Of a stretch of 64,000 nt of DNA, positions 12,572-31,435 are shown piece after piece. A program made the position numbers and the translations under genes. Origin of the DNA: Albula goreensis (lineage: Eukaryota > Chordata > Actinopteri > Albuliformes > Albulidae); assembly GCA_022829145.1 (NCBI GenBank), contig CM040755.1, forward strand, positions 9,247,063 to 9,311,062, read 5' to 3'. The notes beneath the pieces are model-generated. The model worked only from the letters and a program-made list of their open reading frames with translations, made no database searches and was not told the origin of the DNA. Position 1 is the stretch's first letter, and each line of letters opens with the position of its first letter.

Positions 12572-14125
12572 GCAAGCTAACAACATTTGTGTACTTTTAT
12601 TCTAATACATCGTTGTGTTATTTAATTATTTATATTTATTTTGGGGAGGACAATATTTTCATTCGTAGTCGTAGCCTACGTTTTCTGAATTTGCAAAGCT
12701 ACATTTAAACGGAGGTCAAGTTTATAATATGAGCCCATCATTCAGACATATACATTTATGTTTCATTTCAGTTTCATCCTTTTACCGCATTACTCTGTTA
12801 TTTAGACTCAATGTAGCTACATCAGATAAAATGCGTGATGCTCTGCGGTAAATAGACACAGGACCTTGCTGCCGTTAACTATCTTACCCTACTATTAATC
12901 GTTTACATTTCTACAGGTGTGAGGGAACTCGTTCCAACTTAGGTGCCTTTGGTTTTAAGTGATGTGCTGTTTAGGCCCATGTAATTACATTTTTAAATAT
13001 GTGTAACAGATTAATGAGAGCTTTTCATCCTTGTTTCAAATAGGCACTACGATTACGAAACAAAAACAGAATACGGACATTCATTAGCGAATAGAATAAT
13101 TTTCCCATTGCTGAAATATATATATAATATGATCGTCATGTCTTATTCTTGATGTTTTATATGAAAACCGGGGTCATTTTTTCTGCCTTCAAGTTAGCGG
13201 CATATGCCGTTAGCCTTCATACGTCTAAAACAGCGAATAACACCAGCATTTTAACTGTAGATGCAGATATCCTGACACTGGAATATAGCTTATACTAAAA
13301 ATGTGCCGAACCAATCCTCGCCATTCCGCCTTTAATAGTGTTTTCCCAAATATTTGACTTGGCAAATTTGTCCTCATAATATTCTTGAATAGCAAACTAT
13401 GGCTATTTTGGTTGAATGTCACAACATTGTCTTACGTGGTGGCTGATAGTCGTAATTTCCTTCCCAAACCCTTAGGTTTAGACTTTGCAAAGGGAAGGAA
13501 TAATAGACAATGAATTCTGTAATAGAAGTGTTTGACTGGTCCGATGAATGAAAGTGCAACCCGTGGCCTGGTGGACTTTTAAAGGAAATCAATGACATAT
13601 TCTTTCACTGACTGTGAAATACAGATTCCTGCTATTCTTAAAGGAAAATGATCAATTTCTTAATACAGCACCCTTCTGTATCTACCTGACTTTGGTAGGC
13701 TACATGAAATTTCAAACTCGTCTATTGAATATATAAAGAAATTATGGTAATTTAAATATGACATTATATATGTTGTATTACAGAAATACAGTGAATTGTA
13801 GTATTGGAGTATTGGTCTTGGGTGATACATCAATATTTCTTTTTTATTTCCATTCAGCAACTGCATTTGATTACTTGTGTTGTCCACATCTCCCTAATGT
13901 CGTTTATGACGGTTTTCTTTTTCAATTTACTTTTCATTTCTAGCTGTGATTTTAATTCTGGAGGCATTTATACTGTGGTAGGCTGTGTTAAAAACCGACA
14001 TCCAGACTGCTAGTTTGTTTGCTCGCTCCTACCTCTGTTTACTGTAAAGCATGAATAGTCATACTGTGCTGTGTTCAGTTATTGCCCTGCGACACTGCAA
14101 TAAAATTTTCCTCTTTGCATCACAG
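12572..14125 (+). other. Putative chst1 intron 1 (GC-AG)
   Basis: An AT-rich 1554-bp interval runs from a GC donor (AAG|GCAAGC) to the acceptor CTCTTTGCATCACAG ending at 14125. No coding sequence was recognised within it. An alternative acceptor AG lies four bases further on, at 14128-14129. Confidence 0.35.
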
Positions 14126-14170
14126 ACAGGATCAAAACAGACTGCAGCATCTAGATGAAGTTGTTCAGCC

Positions 14171-15432
14171 ATGCAATGTTCTTGGAAGGCTGTGATTCTG
14201 CTAGCCTTGGCATCCATAGCAATCCAGTACACTGCGATCAGGACTTTCACAGCAAAGCCCTTTCAGATCTGCCCCGTGCCAAACCCCCTGAACTGTGGCT
14301 TAGGCCAGGACACAGAGAGCTTCGACAAGATCTGCGATGAGTACCCCTACTTCACCTATAACAACTCCAGGAAGACGCACATCCTCATTCTGGCAACGAC
14401 CGCAGTGGGTCCTCCTTTGTGGGACAGCTGTTCAACCAGCACTCTGATGTGTTCTACCTGTTCGAGCCCCTTTACCATGTGCAGATGACGCTCATCCCAC
14501 GACTCTCCCATAGCAAGAACACCGCCGACAGGAGGGTGATGCTGGGAGCCAGCAGGGACCTTCTGAGGAGCCTGTATGACTGTGACTTCTACTTCCTGGA
14601 GAGCTACATCAAGCCCCAGCCGGTGAACCACACCACGGACAAACTCTTCCGCCGGGGAGCCAGCAGGGCCCTGTGCTCCCCGCCGGTGTGCGACGCCTTT
14701 GGCCCCAACGAGGTCAACATCGAGGAGGGTGACTGCGTCAAGAAGTGCGCCTCGGTCAACATGACGCTGGCCGCGGACTCCTGCAAGGAGCGCCGGCACA
14801 TGGCCATCAAAATCGTGCGGGTGCCAGAGATAAACGACCTCAGGGCCCTGGTTGAGGACCCCCGCCTAAACCTGAAGATCATCCAGCTGGTGCGGGACCC
14901 ACGGGGGATCCTGTCCTCCAGGATCGAGACCTTCCGGGACACTTACCGGCTGTGGAGGATCTGGAGGGCCACCGGCCGCAAACCCTACAACTTGGACCTG
15001 ACCCAGCTGACGGTAGTGTGCGAGGATTTCCTCAACTCAGTCTCCACAGGCTTGAGCCAGCCCCATTGGCTGAAGGGAAAGTACATGCTGGTGAGATACG
15101 AGGACCTAGCCAGGAACCCCCTGCAAAAGACCAAGGAGATATACGAGTACTTGGGCATGTCCCTGGACAAGAACGTGGTCAAGTGGATACAGACCAATAC
15201 TCGGGGAAGTAACGAGCTGTCGGCCAAGCATAAATACGGAACAGTGAGGGACTCGGCGGCCAATGCTGAGAGCTGGAGGTTGAAATTGTCTTACGACATG
15301 GTCGACTACACGCAAACTGTGTGTCAGCAGATTCTCCACCAGCTGGGTTACAAGGCAGTCAGTTCCCCAGAGGAACTCAAGAACATGTCTCTCACGCTCG
15401 TTCAAGACAGAACTTTTGTACCATTTTTGTAA
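14171..15432 (+). CDS. chst1: Carbohydrate sulfotransferase 1 (keratan sulfate Gal-6-sulfotransferase), with a 1-base frameshift
   Basis: Chst1 is a Golgi type II membrane enzyme that moves sulfate from PAPS to the 6-OH of galactose in keratan sulfate and related glycans. The reading frame is in one exon, as in other vertebrates, and would be 420 residues against about 411 in human. Seen: a short N-terminal signal-anchor (about residues 6-23, after MQCSWKAV); sequons at N64, N153, N197 and N405; the 5'-PSB loop TTRSGSSF (residues 76-83); the 3'-PSB element LVRDPRG (240-246); and a conserved C-terminus. The start at 14171 matches the family N-terminus and has G at -3. Odd: one base is missing at about 14399-14401, between the second T and R of the PAPS loop. 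As written, the first frame leaves chst1 sequence and stops at 14488 after 105 residues; the downstream frame (14401-15432) is open and well conserved. No other lesion was seen, so this may be a sequencing or assembly error; otherwise the allele is null. Confidence 0.93.
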
Positions 15433-15840
15433 CAAAGGTAGTTGTGGACGACTATTTTTGATATATTTATAAATGTTGCCTTAATATTTTCAAATTTGCA
15501 CTAAATTTCCAAAACCTTGAAGGCACCTAAGCAGGCACCCTCATTACTTTAAGTACAGCACAACACATTTAAACAGTAATATTGTTTACAGATTTGAATT
15601 TGATGTGAAGTGATTTCTAAGAGACCATGTTTACTTCAGCAAAATGAATAAAAAATAAAGCACCACCCTTCATAAAATTATTGTATGCTGGCTATTGCAT
15701 TGACAAAAGTGAATGTTGCCATTTGTCCATTTGAAGTAATTGGACCTAAAATAATGTTAGGAAATGTACTGAATTCATGTGGCTGAATTACTGAAATGTA
15801 TGAGAACTATTGTGCAATAAAAATGTGGATGTTGCAGTCA
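15433..15840 (+). other. chst1 3' UTR with poly(A) signals
   Basis: AT-rich sequence follows the chst1 stop codon. AATAAA hexamers occur at 15647-15652, 15654-15659 and 15816-15821. The last is followed by a GT-rich stretch (AATGTGGATGTTG), as expected for a cleavage site, so the transcript probably ends near 15835-15845. The earlier pair may serve as an alternative site. Confidence 0.5.
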
Positions 15841-18800
15841 GCCTATAGTATTATTCAGCTTCTGTTGGGAATGATGCTTCTAAATGAATTATCTACCAGC
15901 TGGTAATTAATGTGTACAAGAGATGATGTGAAAAAACTTGAAGAGGATTACTAAATCACACGGAGCTGCTGAAAATGTTTAATTACAGTTTCTATCGATC
16001 ACCCTGAATAGCTATTCAGAAGCAGAGCATAAGCCTCAAGGCACTGGTCTGAATCAGGAGCCAAAATATTCCCTTTTTTTAAAAAAAAAAAAAACAAATT
16101 GTTCCAATCGTTTTCTCATTATTCATCAACAAGCCTTTCCTTTCCCTGCATGTGGTACAGAATCATCAATGTAATAATCAGTACAAGATATCAACATGCA
16201 TCTTTCATATTTTCAGAAATGATAAGGCCCTGTTCCTTTAATTCAAGTATTACCCTTGAGTCTTCAATGTATGCATGCTATTTGATTTGTTATCTATGTC
16301 CCAGGAATATTTATGTGTGTGTGTGCGTCATCGTATAGATTCTGTCACAGATTTAATGTTTAGCTCAGGACTGAATGTAAGACCAGTTCTGCTCTCTCTT
16401 TGTATGTGTGGTAGCACTAGACATCTACTTGCCTCTAGGGTTCATCAATATGGTCTAATCTTTGACTCCTGGACTCCTCAAAACTTTGAACTTCTTTTAA
16501 ATCACTAAGTCTGTGTGCACTACATGCTCAGAAATACCTGAATTCAGGCTCTTGTTTAGTAAAAAGTATGTGTCATATTTTTTTAAATGGCACAGAGTGA
16601 ACAGTTTTTTTCAGAAACACTGGAGAAAATTGGATTGGATCAGATTTGAAGCTACAAACCCTCTGTGGTGTGCTGTGAGAAACTGCATCATTGTCACCGT
16701 GTGAGGAAATTTTCCCCGTCTCCATAAGTGTTATATTTTTAGGGTCGACCTCACTGGAAAGGTCATTCTGCATTCTGTCGCATGTGTTGTACACTGCGTG
16801 AGATGTGTAACGGCTCAAGATGCTTGTTTCCCTGGGCAAAACATATGGCTCACACAATAAAAAAGCCCGCTTTACCGGAGGCTTAGTTTTTTCTCTTTAT
16901 TCCGGTTCAGGAACAAACTGTGACCCAGCTTTCAGATGAAACAGGGTCATCTTTGCCTGTCTGCTAAGATGTCATTATGAGGGGGCAGGCGTGGGCTGAC
17001 TGGCTGAGCAGATACATCATGACTGGCTGTCAGCGGGGAGGAACGCGTGCATCCCTCCATCCACGACCTGCTTCCTTTCCAGAGTCTGCTTTATTCCCCA
17101 AGCATGACAGAGCAAATCACCCCATGCAAATCACTGGCGATTTGCTTCTTCATACCTTTGCCAATTGCTCAAAAATGTACCTGTGCGTCCTGAAAGATTT
17201 GCGTTTTTTGCACACAGATAACACTGGAAAGACGGCCAAATTCAAATGTGTGCTGAAGTTTAATGCTTGGTCTCATTCGGGGGCGTGACTTTGTTTTTCT
17301 TACCACCAAACAGGAATGAGTTAATACTCGTGACTCATTTTAGTTTTAACAATTAATGGAAATGTAGCATTTTCCATTCAGCTTGCTAGATTAATGCAGC
17401 ATACATGTAAATGCAAATTCCTGGTTTCCCAGATTCATTTCTGAAGGCCTAATGACTAAAACTTTGTAACAAGTCAAATCTGTGATAAACCTTTAGCTGC
17501 CCATGAGTCCTCGCTTTATTCCATTTTTCCAATTTGCTGTGTATCTTTCACCCAAAATATCCTTAGTGCTGTTTGCACTAAAAATACTCGTCCCGATGAC
17601 TAAGCAGTCGAGTTGTAATATGAACAGAAAGGAACAGCCTGTGCTTGTAGTGACTTCATTTCAGCTCAGCACAAGCTGGCAGTGACACACTCCTTTCCTT
17701 AGTTTACTATCCGGCTATTACCATTGGCCAACCTGAGCAGTGTGCTCCACACTGAGGCTCCATTGATGTTATGATGTTTTGATGGACGCCTGTGGTTTTA
17801 ATGAGCTGCATGTGTTGGTCTTGGTGCAGGAACAACCATGAAACAGAGGCAAAGAAGGTACATACCATATTGCGTCACGGAAGGCTGAGGCGGCTGGCTC
17901 AGTTGGTCAGTGACCAGCAATTTTTACATTTGCCACGGTGAATTAGTCTCTTTCACAGGATTAATAAATTTATGGACATTTTTTTGTTTGTCTGCTGGAT
18001 TTAAATAAATAGGACAGATTTGGGGAGGGGTAGGGATTGGAGACGAGACGTTTTTAATCTGATCCCTTCACTAAAAGGGATATGAATATGATCTACTGTG
18101 GAGCTTAAACAGTAGTTCTGCTTGAACTGAAAATGTTACCGTGTGATTGTGTATTCACTCACATATACAGGTAACGTGAAATGTGGAAATTGCACTCTCT
18201 ACGGCACAAAAACCTTCCTTCATTTGCCCATCCTGTCTTTACCTTTTGCAGAAGACCTCCAAGCCACTTTAAAACCATACATCGATAACACTAGGACCCG
18301 TGAGTTTTCTTGTAAGAGTCTAGGTTTTATTCTGTTCTGAATGATTATGAACTATTTTTTTTATTAAGATAAAATCCATGTGTAATTACATAAACATTGG
18401 GAGAGGTTGAGTGTTTTCTCATTTCAATACATTTTATGTAGTAAATTGCAATTAAAATGACCATATGGATTTCCATTTCTCAGATGTTAGCATGCATACA
18501 CATCACTGTTGGTCATTTAGCATTGTTGTTTAGCTTGTTAAGGGATGCATTGCTATGGACAGCTGAACTGGAAATGAGGACCCACCTGCTTAAGACCCTT
18601 TCATTTTTGCTGACTGCTTGCATGCAGTCTTTGTGTTGTGACAGTTCATTTTAGTGGATATTTCAATGTTTGGAAATTTTCTGATTTGCTGTGAAATGCT
18701 GTACCTCTACCAAAGCTGGGTGAACCGGAGGACTTTCAAGTATTTTACAGTGGATGTGCCTTTGGCTTTAGAAACATCCATGGGAAGATGAATTACGGAG

Positions 18801-20654
18801 CCGTATATAGATGGAGGGGTGCATTTCTCCTTCTTTTCCTTTCAAATAACTCACCAGGTCACGCTTGGAATGCATGGGAGACAAACCAGCTCCTGAAAAT
18901 CCTGTTACCGGACTGTCATTGGCTGTGACCAATCAAGAATCCTGCTCTTGCAAAACAAAAGCATTTCCTTCTTCAGTAGTCATGGTCATCTTTGAAACTC
19001 TTCCACATGACAGATGTGTCCAGTTAAAGCAGGATGATACCAGCTTGCAGGCAGAATTACAGAGCAGCTTAGTTTAGTCTGCCTTTTTATGTGTGCATTC
19101 CTCATTTTGTGACCACCCTTTGGTCAGGTTTTGCATGAAAATAAGCTCATGGTTGATATTGCAAGTAGTGAGTGTGCTTTCCCTAGGGTTCTGAGGCTGT
19201 CTCAGGGAGTATCTGCATGGTAGCGACATCAGGAAATCCGCATTCACTGGCTGTGACGATGCTCACATATCAAGTGTCATGTCAGATGTGTTTTAAGAGT
19301 CTGAATGTCACAAGTGGATATAAAAATGAACCGCCTCATTGATAGGGTTCCGGAGATCAGCACGGATAAAGAGTGTTTAGTTTCTCCCAGGCTCATTCAT
19401 AGGCCAAGACCAGATACTCTCATAAGAAAAATGTACAAGGACACTGTCTTTAATGCACGAGGTTTCTTGGGACTGCTGAGGGATACCCTTTGTGTCAGGT
19501 TTCAACAAAATTCAATGCCTGGTTATTTCCTTCAGCCTGGAAGCTTCTTTTGTGGCAGAACAAATGACTCTTTCACTGAAGAACAACTAGAAACAATATT
19601 GCTTTGTGGGTAGCATATTAAACAGAAGAAAATGTATAAATTGTTGCACATCATCAACTAGTTTGTTAATAAAACTATGAAATAACTGATCTCTGCATTT
19701 ATTTCAGATTACCAGATACTTTTGCTCTCAACACTTTTTTTGAACAAAGCACCAATATATTACTAAGTATTAGACTGTAGTCGCTAAGGTATACTATAAT
19801 TGTTATTGCTTTGTAACACAGTAGTTGCATTGATTCATGTTAATTCATGGAACCCTTTTGAGAGGTGTTTAGTAATCATTTAGTATTATGATGTAATAAG
19901 CGGTCATTATAAATGGCAGGATAAGTAGCATCCATATTTAGCAAGATAAATCTATGACAGGAGACATCAGAGCTTCTGGCATACATTTCACACAGTCAAG
20001 ATATTTAATTGCCCTATTATTGAGTCTTAGGACTTTAAAGTAAATGTCTCATATATCAAGGTTTATTATAAATTGTATAACAGTGCCTCAATAATTTGTT
20101 ATAAATCAAAAAATACTATTTGATACTGTTCAGACACTCTCTCTTGCAAGGTCATTCTATCAGAAATTCCCACCTCACCCTCGCTGAGTTTATTGAAATT
20201 TTGTGTGCAGTGACTACAACATGTATGGTGAAACCCTGCCAAATGTAAAGGTCCTGGGATAGATATATAGATTTTCCTTTGCCAAACTTTTAACATCTTA
20301 CTGTACATCCAGCTAAGATTCATTCTGCCTTAATGAGGCTGTCAGACATATGCCCACCAATTAGAAATCTGGAGATGTGCCATATAAGGTGGTCTCTACT
20401 TGCCTGTGTGATAGGCCAATAGAGACCATCTACAAAATGTGACAGGAAAGAGTCTCTTTTCATCTGGCTTGGTACCCAAGATGGAATGTTTAAGAGCACA
20501 TTTTTACCCACAATGTTTTGCTTTATTGTACTTGGTGGGCACCTTGATACAGTATGGATCATGAATAGATGCTGTGTCGATTGCCATCTTTTTAATATCC
20601 CATCTCTCCCTCCAAACTGCATAAAAACCTATTTTTGTTATTTTCTCATTAACC
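15841..20654. other. Intergenic, no gene recognised
   Basis: About 4.8 kb between chst1 and a transposon cluster. It includes a 16-bp perfect palindrome (CTGAATAGCTATTCAG, 16004-16019) and an A-run at about 16079-16094. Open frames such as 16977-17288 and 19305-19613 do not resemble known proteins. Confidence 0.5.
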
Positions 20655-21089
20655 TACTGTGTCCTACATAATGCTTTGGACACAGACACATCTTTTTGAC
20701 TCTGGACTTCTCAATTTTTAAATTGTAAACAAACAATTAGCATATGGATGAAGTTTTAATCAAATGGTATTTTTATACATTTTTGTTTCATGTGTCCACA
20801 TCACCTTTTTCTATGCACACTCTTTTCGGTACTTCTTTGCAAACTGACCATCCAGTTTCCTGGCTAACTTGTGATTTGATTTATTGTAATGTAACCTCCG
20901 TAGTTCTGTTTGTAAAGTCATTTGCGGAGAGTAGTCATTGACACTCCAGTGGAGTGTCTTTGATCTGTCAGACAAGTGCTCTGGGGTTTTTTCTTCATTA
21001 TAGTGAGAATTCTTTAGTCATCTATTGTAGAGGTCTTCCTTGGCCTACGAGGCTCTTTCTGATAACTCATGTCCTTTGTGAAATCTGCC
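20655..21089 (-). mobile_element. Decayed Tc1/mariner-like transposon, family A, minus strand, internally deleted
   Basis: At 20655 a terminal sequence begins TACTGTGTCCTACATAATG, resembling the common fish Tc1-like end TACAGTGCCCTCCATAATG followed by TTTGGGACAAAGAC. From about 20826 to 21085 the minus strand reads as the N-terminal half of a Tc1-type transposase: RPRKTST (21075-21050), then ILTIMKKKPQST and a TDQRHS segment. One in-frame stop (TAA) lies between them. The catalytic DDE part and the opposite end are missing, so this is a dead, internally deleted copy. Confidence 0.7.
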
Positions 21090-21595
21090 CTGTATCAGAG
21101 AATCCTACAGAATGTTAGGTCATCTGCCCATTAGCTACAGCTGAAGCACCGCGGGGTCATGCGGCAAGATGATGGTCCAAAACACACAAGCATAAGTGCC
21201 ATCGGAAAGGCTGAAGAACATTTATGCAAAGTCAGGTACTTAAACCCTATTGAGATGTTGTGGGAGGACATGAAACAAAAAGTTCATGTGGGATAACCCA
21301 TAAACCTCACTGAGACTGAAGCAGTTCTGCAAAGAGGCAAGGACCAAAACTCCTTCATGTTGCTGAAAGGATGAGTAATTACCTGAAGTCCTTTGCATTA
21401 TCAAACAGCATCATTCATTTGGCAAAACTTTCATTAACAGGTAAGTAAGCATGAAAAAAATCATAATTTGTTCACTTAGGTTTCCTTTAATCTAATATCA
21501 TGTTTTTGTTGAAGATCTGATATTTTCTTCCCAAAAATATATGAAAAGCAGAAAATCTGATAAAAAGGAAATATTCTTCATGTTACTCTGTGTGT
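21090..21595 (+). mobile_element. Decayed Tc1-like transposon, family B, plus strand, 3' half only
   Basis: The plus strand encodes fragments of the C-terminal half of a Tc1-type transposase: QDDGPKHTS (about 21166-21192), then LNPIEMLWEDMKQKVH (21240-21290), matching the usual PIEMLWxDLK block. Downstream, 21480-21595 resembles the 3' end of a second Tc1-like family, including a worn version of GGCAAATACTTTTTCAC near 21570-21590. Frameshifts and stops abound. It abuts the oppositely oriented family A fragment at about 21090, with no element start between them. Confidence 0.7.
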
Positions 21596-23239
21596 ATTCA
21601 AGCACACACACAGTACGACACAACTTAAGGATTCTCATGAACCCGTGGTCCGATTTACTCTTGGATATCAACTTTATTAAGATACATCACTCTTTTGTGT
21701 CCTCATTATTCATTCTGAAATGTGTTCTCACTGAGGATAAAACTGCCTGTGAATCACACTATTACTGTTTGCATGGTCTCTTCCCTTGAGGAACTCAAGA
21801 ATGCTGACTTACAGAAAACCGGTGCCCATTTCTCCTTTTATGAAATGCACAGCATACCGCTGTCTTAAATATTGCAGAATGTTGTGCATCCATACCAGTT
21901 TCTAGCTGCTTGCTTGTTAGACGGAGGGAATATAAATTATTATTGATAGCAGGAGTGATGGCCATTAGCAATACATGTGTTGTGTGTTTATTTCTTCAGC
22001 AGACCTTTCAGTATGTGGGAGTCTCGTTTGGTGTGCCGCTTGTGAGCTATGCATTCTGTCCTGTCTATTTGTTCTGCAAGCATCCAGCTGTATCCCCTAC
22101 CTGGCTCTTTGTCTTCCTATTCTCTGAGCGTGCCAAAGCAGCTCTTAACTCTTGCATTCATGCATGCCAATATAAGAGACCTTCAGAATTACCGTCTGGC
22201 CCGGTAGTGACGGTTCACTGTAATGCAAATGCGGCAACCAATTAGACATGATTCCTCCAATATCCGGGGATACAGACGCACACAGAGGCACAAGGGGTCA
22301 CCAAGAGGCCTCTGGGACATAGCAGGTGCTGCCAGGGCCCGCATCGTACCAGCATTCATACTCAGGCGGCGTCCCTCTGCCCTTTCATGACAAGCCAACC
22401 CAGCAGTTTAAAAAAGGGTGTCACGCTCACAGCGAGTTTCTCTCAGCCTGACAAATTCTGGCACGGCATGAAAAATAAGGGGGGATAACGACAAAACGTT
22501 TTAACCCCTTTCAACAGCCCATTGGTGGTAAGAGTGTACGTTCTGGCACTGTCATGTGCTTTTGACTGCAGCAGGAGATGAATATGAAACAGAGTGACAG
22601 AGTATAAAAAAGGCAGATATTTTCTTGTTGGAGCTACCTTTTTTTATGTATTCATTGCTGAGGTTCGCCATGTCAAGAACATGGCTGCACATCCTTGGCC
22701 TTTTCTACCTTCTTTGTTGCAGAAAATGCATTTGGGGGGCAGGGGGTGGGGGTGGGGGGGGGACATAAGGGGCTGCGGGGACACAAAGGCCGAAGCAGCG
22801 GGTGGGCCCTAAATTCGGCCAATCAGAGAGAACTCAGATACATGTGGGAGCCAAGAGAGGCGGAAATCTGCAAGGCAGTTCACAGGAAGAAGGCAAGACA
22901 AATCTGAGCAAAAATAAAGAGAATTACAGTACATAGAGAGGACCGCTACAGCTGTGGCTAAGAGAGGCATTATTTATTAGGGATTTATTTATTAGGAATT
23001 CAAAATATCAGACAGAGTGGATGGTGGGGGAGGTTAAATATTTCCACAAGGAAACTGGGTCAAACCAGAAGTTGTTGGCATTGCTGTTTGTAAACAAAAA
23101 GTATTTTCAATCACTGTTATTTTCTCTCCAAAGAACTGAGGAAATTATGATAGCAGATTTGGTACTTTTTAAAAAATAAATGGAGTATACATGGGGTTAA
23201 CTGCAGGAATAACACATGTAAAAATAAAAATGATTCTGC
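21596..23239. other. Intergenic, no gene recognised
   Basis: Unique-looking sequence between the Tc1 remains and the probable end of the tmem263-like transcript. The only feature noted is a strong G-run cluster at 22734-22762. Tandem ATTTATTAG units occur near 22972-22995. Confidence 0.45.
22734..22762 (+). other. G-quadruplex-forming motif
   Basis: Consecutive G-runs of 6, 5, 5 and about 10 bases are separated by one or two bases, which fits the G4 consensus. More G-runs follow (GGGG near 22769 and 22776). It lies in intergenic DNA about 0.5 kb beyond the likely end of the tmem263-like gene. Confidence 0.7.
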
Positions 23240-25452
23240 AATTCTTAAAATACAGAGTTACTTTATTTGTAGAGTACAGCATCAAGTTTGCAAAAATAGT
23301 TCTATAATAGACAAAATCTAAATGGTCTTCAAAGTCCAATTTACAGCAACAGACTCTTCAATACAGAAAATACCTACCAGAGTCTAATGTGCAGAATAAA
23401 AGGGTAAAAAAGGAAAGCAAAAGGAAAAAAAAAACAGAATAATACCATATTGTATACTGGAAACTACAGGCTGAAGCATGCAATGCACTAGCATACACAC
23501 CTACCATGCAAAGCAAGGGATTTCATCTGAATCTCCCAATGGAGGCAAACTCACAGTGACTTCTCTAAATACACACTTAGGTACGCTATAATGATTGGAA
23601 ATCCATGTACCGGTTTTTTAACAAAAAAAAACAAAAAAACAAAAACAAAAAAGACATTGTTTTACATTGTTAGTACAACAGGGTATACTGCAAAAGCGAA
23701 ATGACTGCAAGTCTTAAATGAGAAAGCCTGTGTGTGTAGAGTAATAGCAGATGAAAGGAAACTTGATCCCAGAAGTAAGCCGTCGTGTCTCTTGAGTTTC
23801 TGTAGAACTCTTGGGAAATGCAGCATGTCTCAGAATCCATCTAGTCTACATAGGCACATAAACGTACATTAATGCAGAGAGGTCAACGTAAGGGCATGAC
23901 GTAAACATTAATACCCCAACCCTGTCCCTGTACAAGACTCAACATTGAAATGGTACTGTTCTAAAACTGTTCAGGACCTCCTGGCAGTTTGTGTGCATCA
24001 TCATAAGTAACAGATGTTTTTTGTTGTGGTAACATAATTAGGGTACTTCCGTTCCCAAACCCAAAATGCCCCCAAAATCTTCTTCAGTTCTTGCAAGATC
24101 TGGTGTGAATGAGGGCCTCAATGTGACTGGAGTGTCACACCAGAACTCACAGCCGATGCTCCTATCCATTACATCATCTCTGTCATGTCAATCCACTTCA
24201 TTTAAGGGTGGTTTTGTATTGTACACTTTCTGAACCTATCCCTATGTGAAGAAATTGTCACTTTTGAAGTACTGGCACTTGCAAATAAGTCAATGCAACT
24301 TTTTTTTTATAATACTGTCAGACTGCTTTGCAAGTACTCATTTTCTGAAAATGGTCCACTTTTTCACCTTAAAGAGTATACTTTTCTCAAGAGAAGCGAG
24401 TCTCAGAGCCGGTTCATCACTGACGTGCTAAACCAGTATTTAACGGCAGACGTCTGATGGACATCATTTGCTCTGAGCACAGCGAATTCCAGAAGCCTAT
24501 CATCAAACCAAAGACAGCCTACTTTTAGCTGCATGCTGCGAATATACATTTTTTTCTTATTTTGTTTGTTGGACTGTCATATTCTCATGAGAATATACTC
24601 AGCTTGCATCTAAGAACTCTCAGAGATAACATACCATAGATTGGACATTGTTACAAATAGGTATTGACCTAAAAATTGCAAATAACAAAATGTCATGAAG
24701 TGTTTCACTTCGGAGTATCACAAGAAAGTAGAAGTAATAGAAATGATATTGGGTTTCTTTTTAAAATATTTATTTTGTGGTAAGTGATTCTGTGTTTTCA
24801 TTATGTCTAAACTTTGGTAAAAATTGATCAATTTCTACACATAGTGAAAGCTTCAGGTAAAGAATTAAGATTGAAGAAAACGGAACGAACATAATCTTTT
24901 ATGTACATTAGTGTTCTTTACATGGTTCTATTGTAAAGAATTACATATTCCTAGGTGCCATAGAGGGCAGATGAACTCTGCTTTGTGCAATCACTTGATC
25001 TACCTTCAATAACAGAATGAAGAGTGTAACAGTTGCAAGGTTGTCAAAGGGCTGTACATTTCAATTTGGTCCAAGGTTAAAGGGTGGTTTGCTGGCATGT
25101 ATCTGTCTTAAAGTAACAGTTGTAAAATCCCATTCTGCAGCCATGAGTTGATAATATCACATCTGCTTTCAGGGATCCAAGTCTAAATCATGTGCTTCAC
25201 CTCAATCACATGAACCCCCATCCCCCCCAAATTTCCACAGCCAAATCCCACATCGCTTCCCCCAAGAACACCCTCCCCCAAAAAAAAAAAAACAACAATG
25301 TGATCATGCACTGCAGCACTGCAGAGTTTTACATCCTTAATTTCACTTCCTGTGTCAAAGTGTGTCATACTGAAATATCCATTCAGTGGCTAGACAGATA
25401 TTCCCAATGTAACAAACAAATGAACAAACAGACCCCATGTCAGCCCGTGGAA
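23240..25452 (-). other. Probable 3' UTR of the tmem263-like gene with poly(A) signal
   Basis: Beyond the stop codon the minus strand has no further coding exon. A minus-strand AATAAA (plus TTTATT, 23262-23267) is followed by a U/GU-rich stretch (ATTTTTATTTTTACATGTG), a good cleavage-site context. This would give a 3' UTR of about 2.2 kb, plausible for TMEM263, which has a long 3' UTR in mammals. Earlier poly(A) sites may also be used. Confidence 0.35.

Positions 25453-31435
<5,983 letters not shown>

Noticed and set aside
14356-15435. Several long open frames antisense to chst1
   Set aside because: They are shadows of the GC-rich chst1 coding sequence on the other strand.
19680-19880. Sequence resembling a common fish repeat (GTTAATTCATGGAACCCTTTTG)
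   Set aside because: The resemblance is short and from memory only; no ends or tail could be defined.
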